A DNA stretch of 64,000 nt from Chrysogorgia sp. JL179-B06. Its lineage: Eukaryota; Cnidaria; Anthozoa; Scleralcyonacea; Chrysogorgiidae. The stretch spans positions 4,734,501-4,798,500 of the forward strand of contig JAYKKM010000048.1 in the NCBI GenBank assembly GCA_035772405.1. The letters run 5' to 3'. The notes beneath the pieces are model-generated. The model searched no databases, was not told the origin of the DNA, and worked only from the letters and a program-made list of their open reading frames with translations. Each line of letters begins with the position of its first letter. Position 1 is the first letter of the stretch. The position numbers and the translations under genes are program-made. Shown piece by piece: positions 42,052 to 51,852 of the stretch.

Positions 42052-42381
42052 TTATTTTATTTGTTGACCACTTGTCACAGTTGGTGTTCTCTTTATCTCG
42101 GGTGATTCATCATTGTTCACCTCATTTTCAAGTTCATTACTTTTTCTTTTCATCTTTTGTTGTCTTTTTAAAAAACTAACCATACTCTCTGCGACACGTT
42201 GATCATTATTAACTTTTTTCATTTCTTCTTTCATTTTATTTTTACTTTCAATAAGTTCGAAATTATTTTTGTTGTTAATTCCCTGCAATAATTTTTCATT
42301 TTCATGATCAGTTTTGATTAAATCTAAAATTTCATTTAATTTACTCAGATTAATTAATTGCATTTTATTTACTTCGGTCAT
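42052..42381 (-). CDS. E2 helical protein, 109 aa
   Basis: Coiled-coil-like throughout, with Lys/Glu-rich heptads and a C-terminus reading KRTPTVTSGQQIK. The start overlaps the end of the upstream acidic gene by 17 bases. It has no known domain. Its place between capsid and protease genes suggests a structural or scaffold role, which is inference. Confidence 0.5.
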   Translation of the reverse strand: MTEVNKMQLINLSKLNEILDLIKTDHENEKLLQGINNKNNFELIESKNKMKEEMKKVNNDQRVAESMVSFLKRQQKMKRKSNELENEVNNDESPEIKRTPTVTSGQQIK

Positions 42382-42928
42382 TTTTTTTAATTTGTTGGTT
42401 AAGTAATTTGTATGCTTTTTGATATATGTTGATTATACGAAAATCCTCAGATAATAATATTTTTAAATCTTTTTCTTTTATTTTGTTCTTAGAAAACTTA
42501 TTCAAAATATATTTATTATCACTGGAAAGTTGGATAGAAATTTTTTTATTTAAAATATTTTTAGCAATGTATTGTAATTTATTAATTAATTGAGAATCTA
42601 ACAACGTATTTTTTTTATCAATATCTGCTTTAAGATATTTTTTTAACGATGGTAAAAAATCCTTTTTTTCTTTTTCAAAGGCTTTTTTCTTTATTTTATT
42701 TAATTGAACTAATGTTTCTAAAAATTTTAAATCGTCGTCGCAACTTGATGAAGAAGAAGTAACAGAACTTTCACTATCCATTTCATCACTAACATCATCG
42801 CTAACAACATCGCTATCATTTTCACTATCAACTTCATCATCATCATCATCATCATCATCTCTTGAATTATCATTTTTTTCGTCTTTTTTTTCCTCTTCTT
42901 TTTTTAATTCATCTTTTTTTTCTTCATT
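42365..42928 (-). CDS. E2 acidic protein
   Basis: From the preferred ATG near 42928 the protein begins MNEEKKDELKKEEEKK. It has a long Asp/Glu/Ser-rich N-terminal half (including eight Asp in a row) and a Lys-rich helical C-terminal half. It is probably intrinsically disordered. It overlaps the next gene. No family is recognised. Confidence 0.5.
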   Translation of the reverse strand, partial: NEEKKDELKKEEEKKDEKNDNSRDDDDDDDDEVDSENDSDVVSDDVSDEMDSESSVTSSSSSCDDDLKFLETLVQLNKIKKKAFEKEKKDFLPSLKKYLKADIDKKNTLLDSQLINKLQYIAKNILNKKISIQLSSDNKYILNKFSKNKIKEKDLKILLSEDFRIINIYQKAYKLLNQQIKKNDRSK

Positions 42929-42935
42929 CATTTTT

Positions 42936-43067
42936 TTATGCGTAAACTGAAAACGGTGGATATACAAGAATATGTTCACGATTTAGGGGTATTTTGTTAA
43001 TAACTGGTTTTTTTATTTTTGGTTTTTCTATTCTATTCTTTGTTGTAATGGGTTTTGTGTTCTTCAT
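42936..43067 (-). CDS. E2 small basic protein, 43 aa
   Basis: A short frame reading MKNTKPITTKNRIEKPKIKK and ending YPPFSVYA. It lies between the capsid gene and the acidic gene in the same orientation and overlaps neither. It is called on position and composition only. Confidence 0.35.
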   Translation of the reverse strand: MKNTKPITTKNRIEKPKIKKPVINKIPLNREHILVYPPFSVYA

Positions 43068-43104
43068 ATTTTTTTGTACATCCCCTTGTTACAAATGTTG
43101 ATAA

Positions 43105-44437
43105 TTAAATGCTGTGTAAATAATCTTGCAGGGTATTTAATCCTACTCTAATTTCATTTCGAAATTCACCAACAAATATTAACGCGCCTACAACTGTATT
43201 TTGAGAAAAATGAAAATCCACATTAACATTTCCCGACGGTCTTATGGGTAATACTGAAAGATGAGAGTCTCTATTATCTGTTAAATACTAATATATATAT
43301 ACAATACCCGTTTATAAAGTCATTATAAGTCATGGGCATTTCTGAATAGTTACGATTTAATACCGAGCGTAATTTTGAGTAAGCTTCAGCATGATTTTCT
43401 ATTCTACCGACAACAGCGTTATTTACCGAAACTTCAACATTATCATAATTAGGCCAGTTAAACTCAAAAATATTATGAGTATATGCCCCGTTCCAATTTG
43501 CTAATGGAGAAAATACAATATATAAACGTGTAGGAACGCTACCATTAAACACATCGATTACTTGATGTGAATTTCGTCCTGCAGCTAATGATTCAGTAAT
43601 ACAACGATAATTGGTTGTATAATATAATGTTTCTTTATTATGTTTCATCATTTCTGTATTAATTGCATTTGATAATTGTTTTTGGGGTTTAAATACAGGA
43701 ATTTTTATTTTAAAATCGTCTAGGGTAATTATAGTATCAGCAATGGGCATATTCGCATGATTGGCCCCCATCATTACAATTGTATTTAATGCACGCGTTA
43801 AACGTAATTCAACTTTATACGCTGTAGGAATATATATTTCAGCACCACCTTCGCTAAATAATGAACAATCAATCTCATCTATCAAATACTGTGATTGATT
43901 TTGAAATGCAAGTACTTTTTGTCTCCCTCCTGCATTTACGACATTAGCATTATCAGTGAAACCAACGATATCGCTCATATGTTCGGCTGTATCTAAATAT
44001 GCTAAATTAAGCTCTTTAGAATCTTTATATCCCGACGGTGTTTGATGCATTATAAATTCTATCCATGATGCAAAATGTGCAAAATTATCTGATGGTGTAA
44101 TTAAATTTTCATTTATTTTTAATTCTTTTGTTTTCCACATTGTACGAAGGGGTAATGTAATCATCGAAAACCCCGATGCTGCAGGTGCTATAAGTCCGGC
44201 AGCATTTCTAATTGATACTCTAGCCATTATTTTAGCATCACTTGTTTTCATTAATCCAACGGCGTTCCCATGTCTTGTAAACGTGTATACTGTCGATTGA
44301 TTATCGACAGGCGTCGCAATAATTTCAGTTTCACGACATTCAGTAAACGTATCATTATAGGGTGATGAAGTAAAAAATTGTAAAGGTTCACTAAATAATA
44401 TGTCATTTTTTTCCACATCTTCAATTTTTTTACTCAT
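43105..44437 (-). pseudogene. mcp: E2 major capsid protein (double jelly roll, hexon-like)
   Basis: The main frame (44437-43274, 387 residues) has LPLRTMWKTKELKINENLIT in the first jelly roll and, in the second, NSHQVIDVFNGSVPTRLYIVF and NIFEFNWPNYDNVEVSVNN, matching the Polinton capsid pattern of a (G..P.R....) loop followed by NPF.F. After a one-base shift near 43285 the last 60 residues (PSGNVNVDFHFSQNT and ALIFVGEFRN) are in the next frame, ending at 43105. Total length of about 445 is at the short end for this family. It would form the icosahedral shell with the penton protein. Confidence 0.83.
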
Positions 44438-44462
44438 TTTATTATTTTTTTAAACGTTAATT

Positions 44463-44612
44463 TTAAGAATATTTGAAAGTGTTTCCCAACACTTGAGGAA
44501 GAAACATACCCAGTGCCAATGCTCCTCCAAAACCTCCTTTTTGTATTTTTTTTCTACGTTTTCTTATACCTCTTTTGTTTTTCCTTTTTTTTATATATTT
44601 TTTACGCGTCAT
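44463..44612 (-). CDS. E2 basic peptide with KGG site (core/minor capsid type)
   Basis: The protein has 49 residues. The first half is Lys/Arg-rich (MTRKKYIKKRKNKRGIRKR). A KKIQKGGFGG site follows, then a hydrophobic stretch (ALALGMFLPQVLGN). The design of basic tract, Gly-Gly site and hydrophobic segment resembles adenovirus-type core peptides and the peptide at 40853. The gene lies directly upstream of the capsid gene, which supports a virion role. Confidence 0.6.
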   Translation of the reverse strand: MTRKKYIKKRKNKRGIRKRRKKIQKGGFGGALALGMFLPQVLGNTFKYS

Positions 44613-44718
44613 TTATTTTATTTTTAAAAAACAACATAAGTCACAACAATAAAAATAATAATAATATCCACAACATTATGATTTTTTTATATAACATTGT
44701 TTTTATTTATACTTTTTT

Positions 44719-45003
44719 TTACAGTTTATCTATTTTGTAAAAAAAACGTATTACATTTGGATCTATTTTTTTCCTCTTTTTTTTATTATCACTTGTATAA
44801 TAAGTATCTAAATTTAAATTTGAGGGTAATCCCACACCATCATTTAATAAAATTTCTTTCTTAGTTGGATTTTCTTTATTTTTTCTTTTCACAACAAAAT
44901 ATGATGAGGAATAATTTTTTCCACGATTTCTACCATTTAACAATTCAGTATAATCTTCTACGGATAGTTCATTTATTTTTTCAGTCATTATTTTTTTCTT
45001 CAA
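44719..45003 (-). CDS. E2 protein, 94 aa, unknown
   Basis: A polar, Lys-rich frame with ELSVEDYTELLNGRNRGKN near the start. The true ATG may be the internal MTEKIN. It lies between the penton gene group and the basic peptide. It overlaps its upstream neighbour by 23 bases. No family is recognised. Confidence 0.45.
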   Translation of the reverse strand: MKKKIMTEKINELSVEDYTELLNGRNRGKNYSSSYFVVKRKNKENPTKKEILLNDGVGLPSNLNLDTYYTSDNKKKRKKIDPNVIRFFYKIDKL

Positions 45004-45469
45004 ATAAATTTATATATATCTTAATTTCTTCACCTTTTAACGGCACGTTATTCTCATAGTTAATAAAGAACTGTAGTGATTGTTTAGCCTCTTTATCACT
45101 CATAAATAAAAAATAGGGGAATTTTTTTCTCTCATCATTTAATGATGTATAAGGATTTTTTTCGTCAATATAAAATAATTCTTTTATAGTATATATAAAA
45201 CGTTGTGTTGCATTAGAAATAATAGTAGATGAAGAAACTGAAATCGTTCCATTATTTATTTTTTTTGATTGTGTTATAGCACTGAAATCCATTTTTTTTG
45301 CACACGTAATTCGAAATGAATTTTTGATATTTTTATATTCAATCGAATTTAAATTCCATAAAAATTTTTTTCCACTATTCACTAAAATGTAAAGAGAAAA
45401 AGGATAAAATATTTTATATTTTTTAATTATCATTTCCCCATTTTTTTCTTCAAGAACAATCAAAAGCAT
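44981..45469 (-). CDS. E2 protein, 162 aa, unknown, downstream of penton
   Basis: The frame includes YKIFYPFSLYILVNSGKKF and FIYTIKELFYID and overlaps the end of the penton gene by 20 bases. It could be an independent structural protein. It has no recognised domain. Confidence 0.45.
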   Translation of the reverse strand: MLLIVLEEKNGEMIIKKYKIFYPFSLYILVNSGKKFLWNLNSIEYKNIKNSFRITCAKKMDFSAITQSKKINNGTISVSSSTIISNATQRFIYTIKELFYIDEKNPYTSLNDERKKFPYFLFMSDKEAKQSLQFFINYENNVPLKGEEIKIYINLFEEKNND

Positions 45470-46375
45470 ATGTTGAATGTATTAAACAATCAATACTAAG
45501 CGTTCCTGAATCAAAAGAAACTAATTTTCCTGTAGTATCTTTAACTTTAATATGAATTTCTCTTATAATGTCTTTTTTAAATTTTCTCAATGTTTTTGGG
45601 GGACTATAATAAACTAATTGTCCATTCCCCCCACCACCTTGTCGATTCCATTGAATGGGTACTGTTGTTAACAATTCGGAACAACTATCACCAACTAACC
45701 CCAGTTCTATTTCATCACAATATATAAACATTTTATTTAATCCGTCGGATACATCGGGTAAGTAATCAAAATGTTTAGAAAAAAGGGTTCGAGGTGTAGG
45801 GTTATCTTTTTTTATTTCAAACAAGAGAGGTACGATTTCAAGACCTTTTTCATTTTTTAAACCTAGCATAAAAGCTATTTTTTTTGAAAATAATATATTA
45901 ATCTTTTGATTAAAGAAGCATATTGAATACCCTTTTTTTCTACCATAGTCTTATTACATAATCGAAATTCATTTACCTGTAACCCATCGGCTGCTTTACT
46001 CGCATTTTCATATACCCAATACTCAATCTCAACATTAACATTAATAATTACTTTCCCATTTGACCCGATGGTAAAAAAAATTTCAAATCCTTCTAAGATA
46101 TTATTTAAAAATATAATTAATGAAGATAAATCATAAATTCCGTCGGGTATAATAAATTTATCCGATGTAAAAACGAACTCACTGTTTGCGTATACCGTAT
46201 TATTAATTTCTTCAGGTATAAAATTCTTATAGGTTATGATAAATGAAAAAAAACATTCGTCACCTACAATATTTTTAGTTGTTTGGGGATAACAAACTTG
46301 TAAAACTTCTAAAAAACATTCATTGTTCAAAGCATCAATAGGTTGTGCAATTTTCATTTCAAAATCATTAATCAA
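45450..46375 (-). pseudogene. E2 minor capsid (penton-like, single jelly roll)
   Basis: The N-terminal part (46375-45875) reads ECFLEVLQVCYPQTTKNI and IIPDGIYDLSSLIIFLN, as in Polinton pentons, where E...PQT..NI precedes an I..G.Y region. After a frame change near 45870 the C-terminal part has MFIYCDEIELGLVGDSCSELLTTVP, which corresponds to the conserved YCDI...VGD...LL..VP segment. The protein would close the capsid vertices. Total length is about 305 codons. Confidence 0.78.
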
Positions 46376-47339
46376 ATTGTTTTGAAGTCCTCTTGATATT
46401 GAATTACTAGCAATGTGTAAATTTTTTTTTTTTTTAAAACTTGTAATTCAGCACGATAAAAAATTCCTTTAATTTCTTCACGTTGTTCGTCTTCTAATTG
46501 ATATGTAACGGGGTCGGTGATAAATACTTTTTTAATAAAAAATATCTCATTAGTCCATCGTCGAAGACTGCTTTTTTCAAAAATATTATTTTTTACTCTC
46601 GCAATACGTACACGAGTACCTTCTTGTATCAGATCTTGAGTGGGAATAGGATAATTTAAATGATCACGTACTATTTTATTTTTTACTTTACGTATTTTTC
46701 CTTTTTTTTCTTCGCGATAAATTTCAAAAGGTGTTGCACCAGCTAATGCTTTATGTGGGGAATTATTATAACGATTAACAATAAGGGGTAAATACTGAAT
46801 ATAGTCAAATTCTCCAGTCATTGTTAAAACACGACGAACCATTGTTTTTAAAGTTCCAATTACACGTTCCACATGGGATGCTTTTATTTCTCTATTATAC
46901 GTATGAAATACTTCAAAATTATACTTTTTACTTAATTTCGTACGCATATCTTGAAATTCTGTTCATTCATCACTTTGAATTTTAAGAGGGGCTATTCCTT
47001 CTTCAATAAGAATACTTTCAAATTTATTTTTTAACATTATTAGACGTTTTCTTTTTTATTAATTTTACCCAACAAAATCTTGAAAAAATATCAATACACA
47101 CCAGCCAATAACGATATTGATTATTATATCGGGCTAAATCTTTATTTTCAGCTAAATCAATTTCCCATTGTTCATTATTTTTATTAACAGCATATTTCAA
47201 ACGTCTAATATATTTTTTTACTACTACTATGTAATCTATAATTAGAATAATCCTCATCAGTTAATGTCTCTCCTTTTAATAATCTTGAAGCTTTTTCAAT
47301 AAAGTCAGCAGAAAATTTAGTTTTTTTCTTTTTACTCAT
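46372..47339 (-). pseudogene. int: E2 retroviral-type (rve) integrase
   Basis: The reading starts MSKKKKTKFSADFIEKA at 47339. The first catalytic Asp lies in WEIDLAENKDLARYN, with YWLVCIDIFSRFCWVKLI after it. The second Asp is in IQSDE near 46970, and the catalytic Glu is in KASHVERVIGTLKTMVRR. The C-terminal part has PHKALAGATPFEIYRE and a chromodomain-like tail. Breaks are a frame change in an A run near 47212, another near 47030, and TGA instead of a sense codon near 46965. The enzyme inserts the viral genome into host DNA. All three catalytic acids can be placed. Confidence 0.9.
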
Positions 47340-47341
47340 TT

Positions 47342-48231
47342 CTATAATAAAGAAATAAAATTAATATAATATTCTTCAAGTTCATCAACGAGTTCTTTGT
47401 CGCGTAATATCCCCATAAAATCAACTTCTATATTTTTACATGCTAACTCTTTATTTATAGTATTGCCGTACAAACATAATGTATCTTGTATATTTTTACA
47501 ATACCTAAAACGATAATAAAAAATTTCTGAAATTATTGTTGGACTTAAATGGTGACAAACCTCATCATCATCACTTTCTACTTTTATTTTCTTAATCTTT
47601 TCGTTGTCGTCGTCATCGTCGACGTCGTCGTCAAAATTGAGTGTGGGTTTCTTTTTCTTCAATACTCGTTTTTTGACTGGGGTAGGTTGGGATTTATGAC
47701 CTGTTGCATGATTATACTTTCTTAGGGCAATAATATATTCATCCAAGGAATCTTTCTTTTTTATATGAAAACTACCCAAATCATCAGACCATAACGATTT
47801 CACTTGATGTTGCGTTGTTGTTGCTGGTTGTCGGTGTTGGATCATCGCCAAATTCCATTGCATCGGATAATTCGTTATCTTGATGTTGATAACAAATTTC
47901 CAAACCACCCCACGCATCTGTACGAACAACCAAACGGCATGTTTGCTTTTTCCAATTTTCAAATCTTACCACTTCAAAAAATATGTGCACCAATTTCTCT
48001 TGAATGCTAATCTTATTAAGAACATTCAACAATGAAGGAATATGATCATTTTTCACTTCAAACAGCGCTATTGTATGTGTACTTGTCACATCTTTTATTT
48101 GTAGGATATACTTTTGCGAGAATAGCATTACCGTTGATTTTTTTTTGTGCAATTATTTTTGCAGACAAATCTGTATACGATTGCATTTTATAAAAATGAT
48201 CATATTGTTGTCTCGCATAAACTTCCACCAT
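47342..48231 (-). pseudogene. E2 protein of unknown function, two frame changes
   Basis: The best start is the ATG at 48231 (MVEVYARQQYDHFY). A frame change in an A run near 48120 leads into a middle part (HIFFEVVRFENWKKQ, LVVRTDAWGGLEI), and another near 47800-47850 leads to the C-terminal half with an acidic cluster (about 47580-47640). It starts beneath the GGGTATAAAATAAA box at 48288. No domain is recognised. Confidence 0.5.
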
Positions 48232-48287
48232 CTCTGAATCTGTTCCCGAGTGAAGGGTAAATGATGAATCACTGTAGGGACAGTGTT

Positions 48288-48300
48288 TATTTTATACCCT
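48288..48300 (-). promoter_or_regulatory. TATA box, GGGTATAAAATAAA
   Basis: On the minus strand GAGGGTATAAAATAAAC lies about 60 bases upstream of the ATG at 48231. Similar GGGTATAAA words occur before the minus-strand genes at 51671 and 54675. Confidence 0.55.
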
Positions 48301-48338
48301 CCTCACAATTAAAAAAAATTTCCATCAAAAAAATTTTA

Positions 48339-48869
48339 TTACACTAATAACATGTATAATTGATTACAACATTTGATATCGAATAAACTATAGTGTTTTC
48401 TTTGCATAACTCCTAAAATTTTACATAACTTTTTATGTTGTTTTTGTGTTTTTATTTTACATTCTATTTTATTTTCTAGAAATGCGACAAGTGCTTTCCC
48501 TATTCTTCCATTTCCATCGGAAAAAGGATGAATGGTTTCAAAAATAAAATAAATCAAAACTGATATATTTTTTCTTTGATAGTTTTTTACGTAAAATTCA
48601 TCTAAATGTTCCATATATTGTTGAATATATAAAGGATCAATCCCCTCATGAAATCCAACAAATCTTTTTTTTTTACTGTAATGTCCAGCAATCGTTAAAT
48701 GGACCATAGATATTTCATGAATAGTTTTACAACATTCACTTATTTTCCATTTTTCATTTTTTTCCATATAAAATTTTCGAAGGGCAAAACAAAATCTCCC
48801 ACATCTCATCCAAAATTCTTTTTCATTTTCTTCGTCTTCTTCCATTCGTATAACATCATACGCAAACAC
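48339..48869 (-). CDS. E2 Fic-domain protein (AMP-transferase family)
   Basis: The protein has 176 residues and an intact frame. The active-site loop reads IHPFSDGNGRIGKAL, matching HPF.(D/E)GNGR.G(R/K). The His activates the acceptor hydroxyl, the Asp holds Mg, and the final Arg is Lys here. Upstream, ISMVHLTIAGHYSKKKRFVGFHEG fits the region before the flap. No (S/T)xxxE(G/N) inhibitory helix is visible, so the domain may be unrestrained or controlled by another protein. Fic proteins add AMP or related groups to host GTPases and chaperones or act as toxins. I do not know a Fic gene as part of the Polinton core. It lies in the right arm among unassigned E2 genes. Confidence 0.85.
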   Translation of the reverse strand: MFAYDVIRMEEDEENEKEFWMRCGRFCFALRKFYMEKNEKWKISECCKTIHEISMVHLTIAGHYSKKKRFVGFHEGIDPLYIQQYMEHLDEFYVKNYQRKNISVLIYFIFETIHPFSDGNGRIGKALVAFLENKIECKIKTQKQHKKLCKILGVMQRKHYSLFDIKCCNQLYMLLV

Positions 48870-48900
48870 TTTAAATTTTATAGTCTTTTATTTCCATTTT

Positions 48901-49317
48901 CTACATACACGTTTGTTCACTAATACTTTTATAAAAAATATCCCAATTAACATTCGATTCAGTCATTTCATACATAGGATTGTATGCAGCCAAATCATAA
49001 TTCAATGTTGTTTTTATATACTTTTTTATCATATAAAATAATTCTATTACATCTTCCTCAAGCATTATTACATTTGCAAATATTTTCTCTTTACACTTAA
49101 ATTCTCCTATAATTCCCCCATAATCTCGCTTAACAACCACAGAATGATTAACTTGGGTGTGATTTTCATTTAAAACATAATTACTTTTGTTTAAAATACT
49201 TAATTTCAAAGGATCAAACTCAAAAAAAAAACTTTTACTCTTACATCTTTTATACCGACATTTATCAAAGGATACTTTACCCTTTTTTATATAATGTATA
49301 AAATCCCAAAAAAACAT
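48901..49317 (-). CDS. E2 protein, 138 aa, unknown
   Basis: An intact frame with paired Cys (DKCRYKRCKSKS) and KRDYGGIIGEFKCKEKIFANV. It lies directly upstream of the Fic gene in the same orientation, with about 30 bases between them, so it may be co-expressed with or regulate it. No domain is recognised. Confidence 0.5.
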   Translation of the reverse strand: MFFWDFIHYIKKGKVSFDKCRYKRCKSKSFFFEFDPLKLSILNKSNYVLNENHTQVNHSVVVKRDYGGIIGEFKCKEKIFANVIMLEEDVIELFYMIKKYIKTTLNYDLAAYNPMYEMTESNVNWDIFYKSISEQTCM

Positions 49318-50071
49318 ATCTAATATTTTTTTCAGAAAGACCTTTTTTTTGTCTATTGAATAAACTTCCTATAGGGTTATGTTCACGACAATAAAATATA
49401 AAACATGAAGTGAACATGATAATATTTTTAATTGAACTACAATAAGCATAAGAATTGAAAATACTAGGTGCTACCATTAACAAATAAATATTTAAAAAAA
49501 GAGCAAAATCACCTTTCTGGCTATGTATGTGCTTAAATTTGCTTACTAAACTTTCTTTTCCAAAACCCAGGGTATAAGATAAGTATTTTCTTTCAAAGGT
49601 TAGATTTTGTACAAAATATGTATAATGATACTTATCATTGGTTTTTAAACATTGAAAATAAATCTGAGTGGTGGGTTTCAAGGGGTAATAAAACAAATAA
49701 TTCTTTAAAACAATCGGGGAATGAAAAAAAACTACAGCATAACGTGTCTGATTCAACTAGTATAGTACGTTGTTCAAGCTATGATCTCTTCAAGGAATAT
49801 TTTCTTTGACTTGTTTGTAAATTCGGGATCATATAAGAGAAACGATCTTCTAGAATAAAATAGGATTCCATTCCACGGTTTCCCTTGATTTTTTCATATT
49901 GACTATATAGCTTTCTTCACCTGGGTGAATGTTTTCACATTTCATCATGGGACATGTGATATATTTTCCACGATAATAATCAAATAATCCACATAACCAA
50001 AATAAATATCCAATTTCTCCTTGGTTAAAATATTGAAAATAAAGAACAACTCTTAAAATTGTTTCAATCAT
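49277..50071 (-). pseudogene. E2 right-arm paralog of the 31.3-kb gene, broken
   Basis: The N-terminal part is at 50071-49850 and the C-terminal part at 49756-49277, in another frame. The segments ILRVVLYFQYF, FDYYRGKY, SYIVNMKK and SCFIFYCREHNPIG follow the order of the intact 255-residue gene at 31271-32038. The stretch between the parts has stops. This is a second member of a family placed once on each arm. Confidence 0.6.
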
Positions 50072-50209
50072 AATGCTGTGATTTTGAAATATTTTTTACT
50101 CTTTATATAGCTTTTTCAAATACATTAAGCTAAATAAACATTAATCTAAATAAAATAAAAAACATTTTGTTTTCTGGTTCATTCTTCAGTTGAATCTCAT
50201 GCAAGCAAT

Positions 50210-50464
50210 ATGTCAAAACCCAAACAGTATGATCTTCACTATCTTAAAGAAAATTGTCGAAATCAAAAATTTATTGTACGTAAATGTGAACAAATCCTAA
50301 ATCCATGCTTTCCTATGAATCGATTATATATAAATTTGGAAGTTATGGAGTATGTAGAAAATAAAAAGCTTAATTATAAACAATATATAACAACACATGT
50401 GGCAGGAGATTGTGGTATACATAATTTCATAGATCAAGAAGTGTATATAAATTCTTTTTTTTAA
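50210..50464 (+). CDS. E2 right-arm Y-V-C-K family member 1, 84 aa
   Basis: The order NQKFIVRKCEQI, LYINLEVMEYVE, ITTHVAGD, IDQEVYINS matches the members at 51853, 52347 and 53797 and the mirrored left-arm gene at 26322. It is intact. The pattern resembles a small two-layer domain with conserved Cys. No known fold can be named. Confidence 0.6.
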   Translation: MSKPKQYDLHYLKENCRNQKFIVRKCEQILNPCFPMNRLYINLEVMEYVENKKLNYKQYITTHVAGDCGIHNFIDQEVYINSFF

Positions 50465-50504
50465 ATAAAAAACGCTTTTTCTCGATTTATTGAACTGTTT
50501 TATT

Positions 50505-51167
50505 TCAAATATTTAATTCATTAAAATTATTACATAATTCCCCACAACAATTTAAATGTACATGTAGTTGCAACATAGATTTATCAAAATGTATTTTATT
50601 TGTTAATGTTACAATATAATTTCCATTACTGGTACCATAAATCACATTAAGTATAGACAATATATTTTCATCTTTAATAAGAACTAAATAAAGCTCTTGA
50701 CCATCAAAATTTTCACGTAAATGATATTTTACTAATCTAAATCTTGAATCCTTACATGTACCATACAAAAACGTTTTTGAATAACAGGGTATATTATTTA
50801 TCTCAAAACAATCAAGGGTCGAAATTAACGTAGGTAATCTCGGTTCTCTATCAATAAATACTACATGCTTTCCCGCTAACTGATCATAAAATGACATAGT
50901 CCAGCTAAAACCGGTTATTAAAAATCTATAATATCTTTTTCCACCATATCGTTTCCGAAATATAGATTGTTCATTTTTATCTTCCACATAAATGTTAAAA
51001 TATTTATAATCATAATCAGCACATCTAAACTGATAGGGATGTTTTCTCCATTCCAAAAAATAAAACGTTGAATCTCGTGTTTTTTCTATCTCAAACAATT
51101 CAGCATGTAATAAATATTGAATGTCGGGGTAAAGAATTTCATCAAAATCACGTTCTCGTACAGCCAT
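50505..51167 (-). CDS. E2 arm multigene family protein (GK-V repeat type), 220 aa
   Basis: The frame is intact and contains at least two repeat-like units. The first has FSWTMSFYDQLAGKHVVFID. The second has FLYGTCKDSRFRLVKYHL and ends YIVTLTNKIHFD. The second unit corresponds to the single-unit gene at 25694-26020 on the left arm (FLYTMCKDSDFYVVDF). A duplicated-domain origin is likely. No enzyme motif is seen. Confidence 0.6.
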   Translation of the reverse strand: MAVRERDFDEILYPDIQYLLHAELFEIEKTRDSTFYFLEWRKHPYQFRCADYDYKYFNIYVEDKNEQSIFRKRYGGKRYYRFLITGFSWTMSFYDQLAGKHVVFIDREPRLPTLISTLDCFEINNIPCYSKTFLYGTCKDSRFRLVKYHLRENFDGQELYLVLIKDENILSILNVIYGTSNGNYIVTLTNKIHFDKSMLQLHVHLNCCGELCNNFNELNI

Positions 51168-51284
51168 TTAAATCTTTTTAAAAAAAAAATTCGGCGTCTT
51201 TTCTTCTATTCGTCTTGATTTATTTCCACTGAAACATTCACTGTATATTTCCACCGTATATTTAACTTGTTTAACACCCAACGT

Positions 51285-51422
51285 TTAAAACTGTTTAGTC
51301 TTGAAAGTTTTTAATTCATCTGGATGAATCGGACACGGGTGTTTGTTAATACATCTTCCACATGGATGATTGTTATAATATAATCTTTCAAATCGTTCAT
51401 CTGTTGTTTCTTTACGTTCCAT
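51285..51422 (-). CDS. E2 small Cys-rich protein 1, 45 aa
   Basis: The residues RFERLYYNNHPCGRCINKHPCPIH place four Cys and His as in a small zinc knuckle. ACTATAAATAAG lies about 35 bases upstream. It is a tandem paralog of the next gene (51495-51671). Confidence 0.55.
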   Translation of the reverse strand: MERKETTDERFERLYYNNHPCGRCINKHPCPIHPDELKTFKTKQF

Positions 51423-51494
51423 TGTCTAACAATTATTTTTTTTACTCTTATTTATAGTTTCTTTTTTTAATTTCTGTTTTCTTCTTTAAATCTT

Positions 51495-51671
51495 TTAACA
51501 ACGTATCTTCTTTAACAACCATCTCTTTAATCTACAACAACGTTTTTGTTTTGGATCTTTCCACGGTGTATAATTCGCACACACTTCCCCACACATATTT
51601 CCGTTAAGACATTGTCCACAGGGATATTTTGAATAGAATAATCTATTATATCGTGCATCCACGGTTTCCAT
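51495..51671 (-). CDS. E2 small Cys-rich protein 2, 58 aa
   Basis: The residues RYNRLFYSKYPCGQCLNGNMCGEVC match the neighbouring gene (RF.RLYY...PCG.C.N...C). The C-terminus is basic with further Cys (KRCCRLKRWLLKK). GGGTATAAATAAAA lies 33-43 bases upstream. Both genes are too short for routine ORF calling but share promoter and motif, so they are probably real. Confidence 0.55.
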   Translation of the reverse strand: METVDARYNRLFYSKYPCGQCLNGNMCGEVCANYTPWKDPKQKRCCRLKRWLLKKIRC

Positions 51672-51703
51672 GATATTTTTGTAAAACCATTTTTTTACAT
51701 TTT

Positions 51704-51714
51704 TATTTATACCC
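51704..51714 (-). promoter_or_regulatory. TATA box, GGGTATAAATAAAA
   Basis: It lies 33-43 bases upstream of the ATG at 51671 on the minus strand. Confidence 0.55.
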
Positions 51715-51852
51715 TAATAAAATTTCTTTTTGATTTTTTTATATATATTTTAGAATATCTGTCTTTTTTAATTTTGATATTTTTCTTTTTATATTTTTTT
51801 TTATAAAAAATAATATATAAACGCGTTACCGAAATGTTAAACGTTATTGTGA

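Noticed and set aside
43105..44437. Host protein instead of a capsid protein
   Set aside because: The C-terminal G..P.R loop followed by an NIFEFNWP segment and the context of penton, protease and packaging ATPase fit a Polinton capsid.
44513..44740. Plus-strand Phe/Leu-rich frame read as a membrane protein
   Set aside because: It is the complement of a Lys-rich basic peptide gene in AT-rich DNA. Such antisense frames look hydrophobic by composition.
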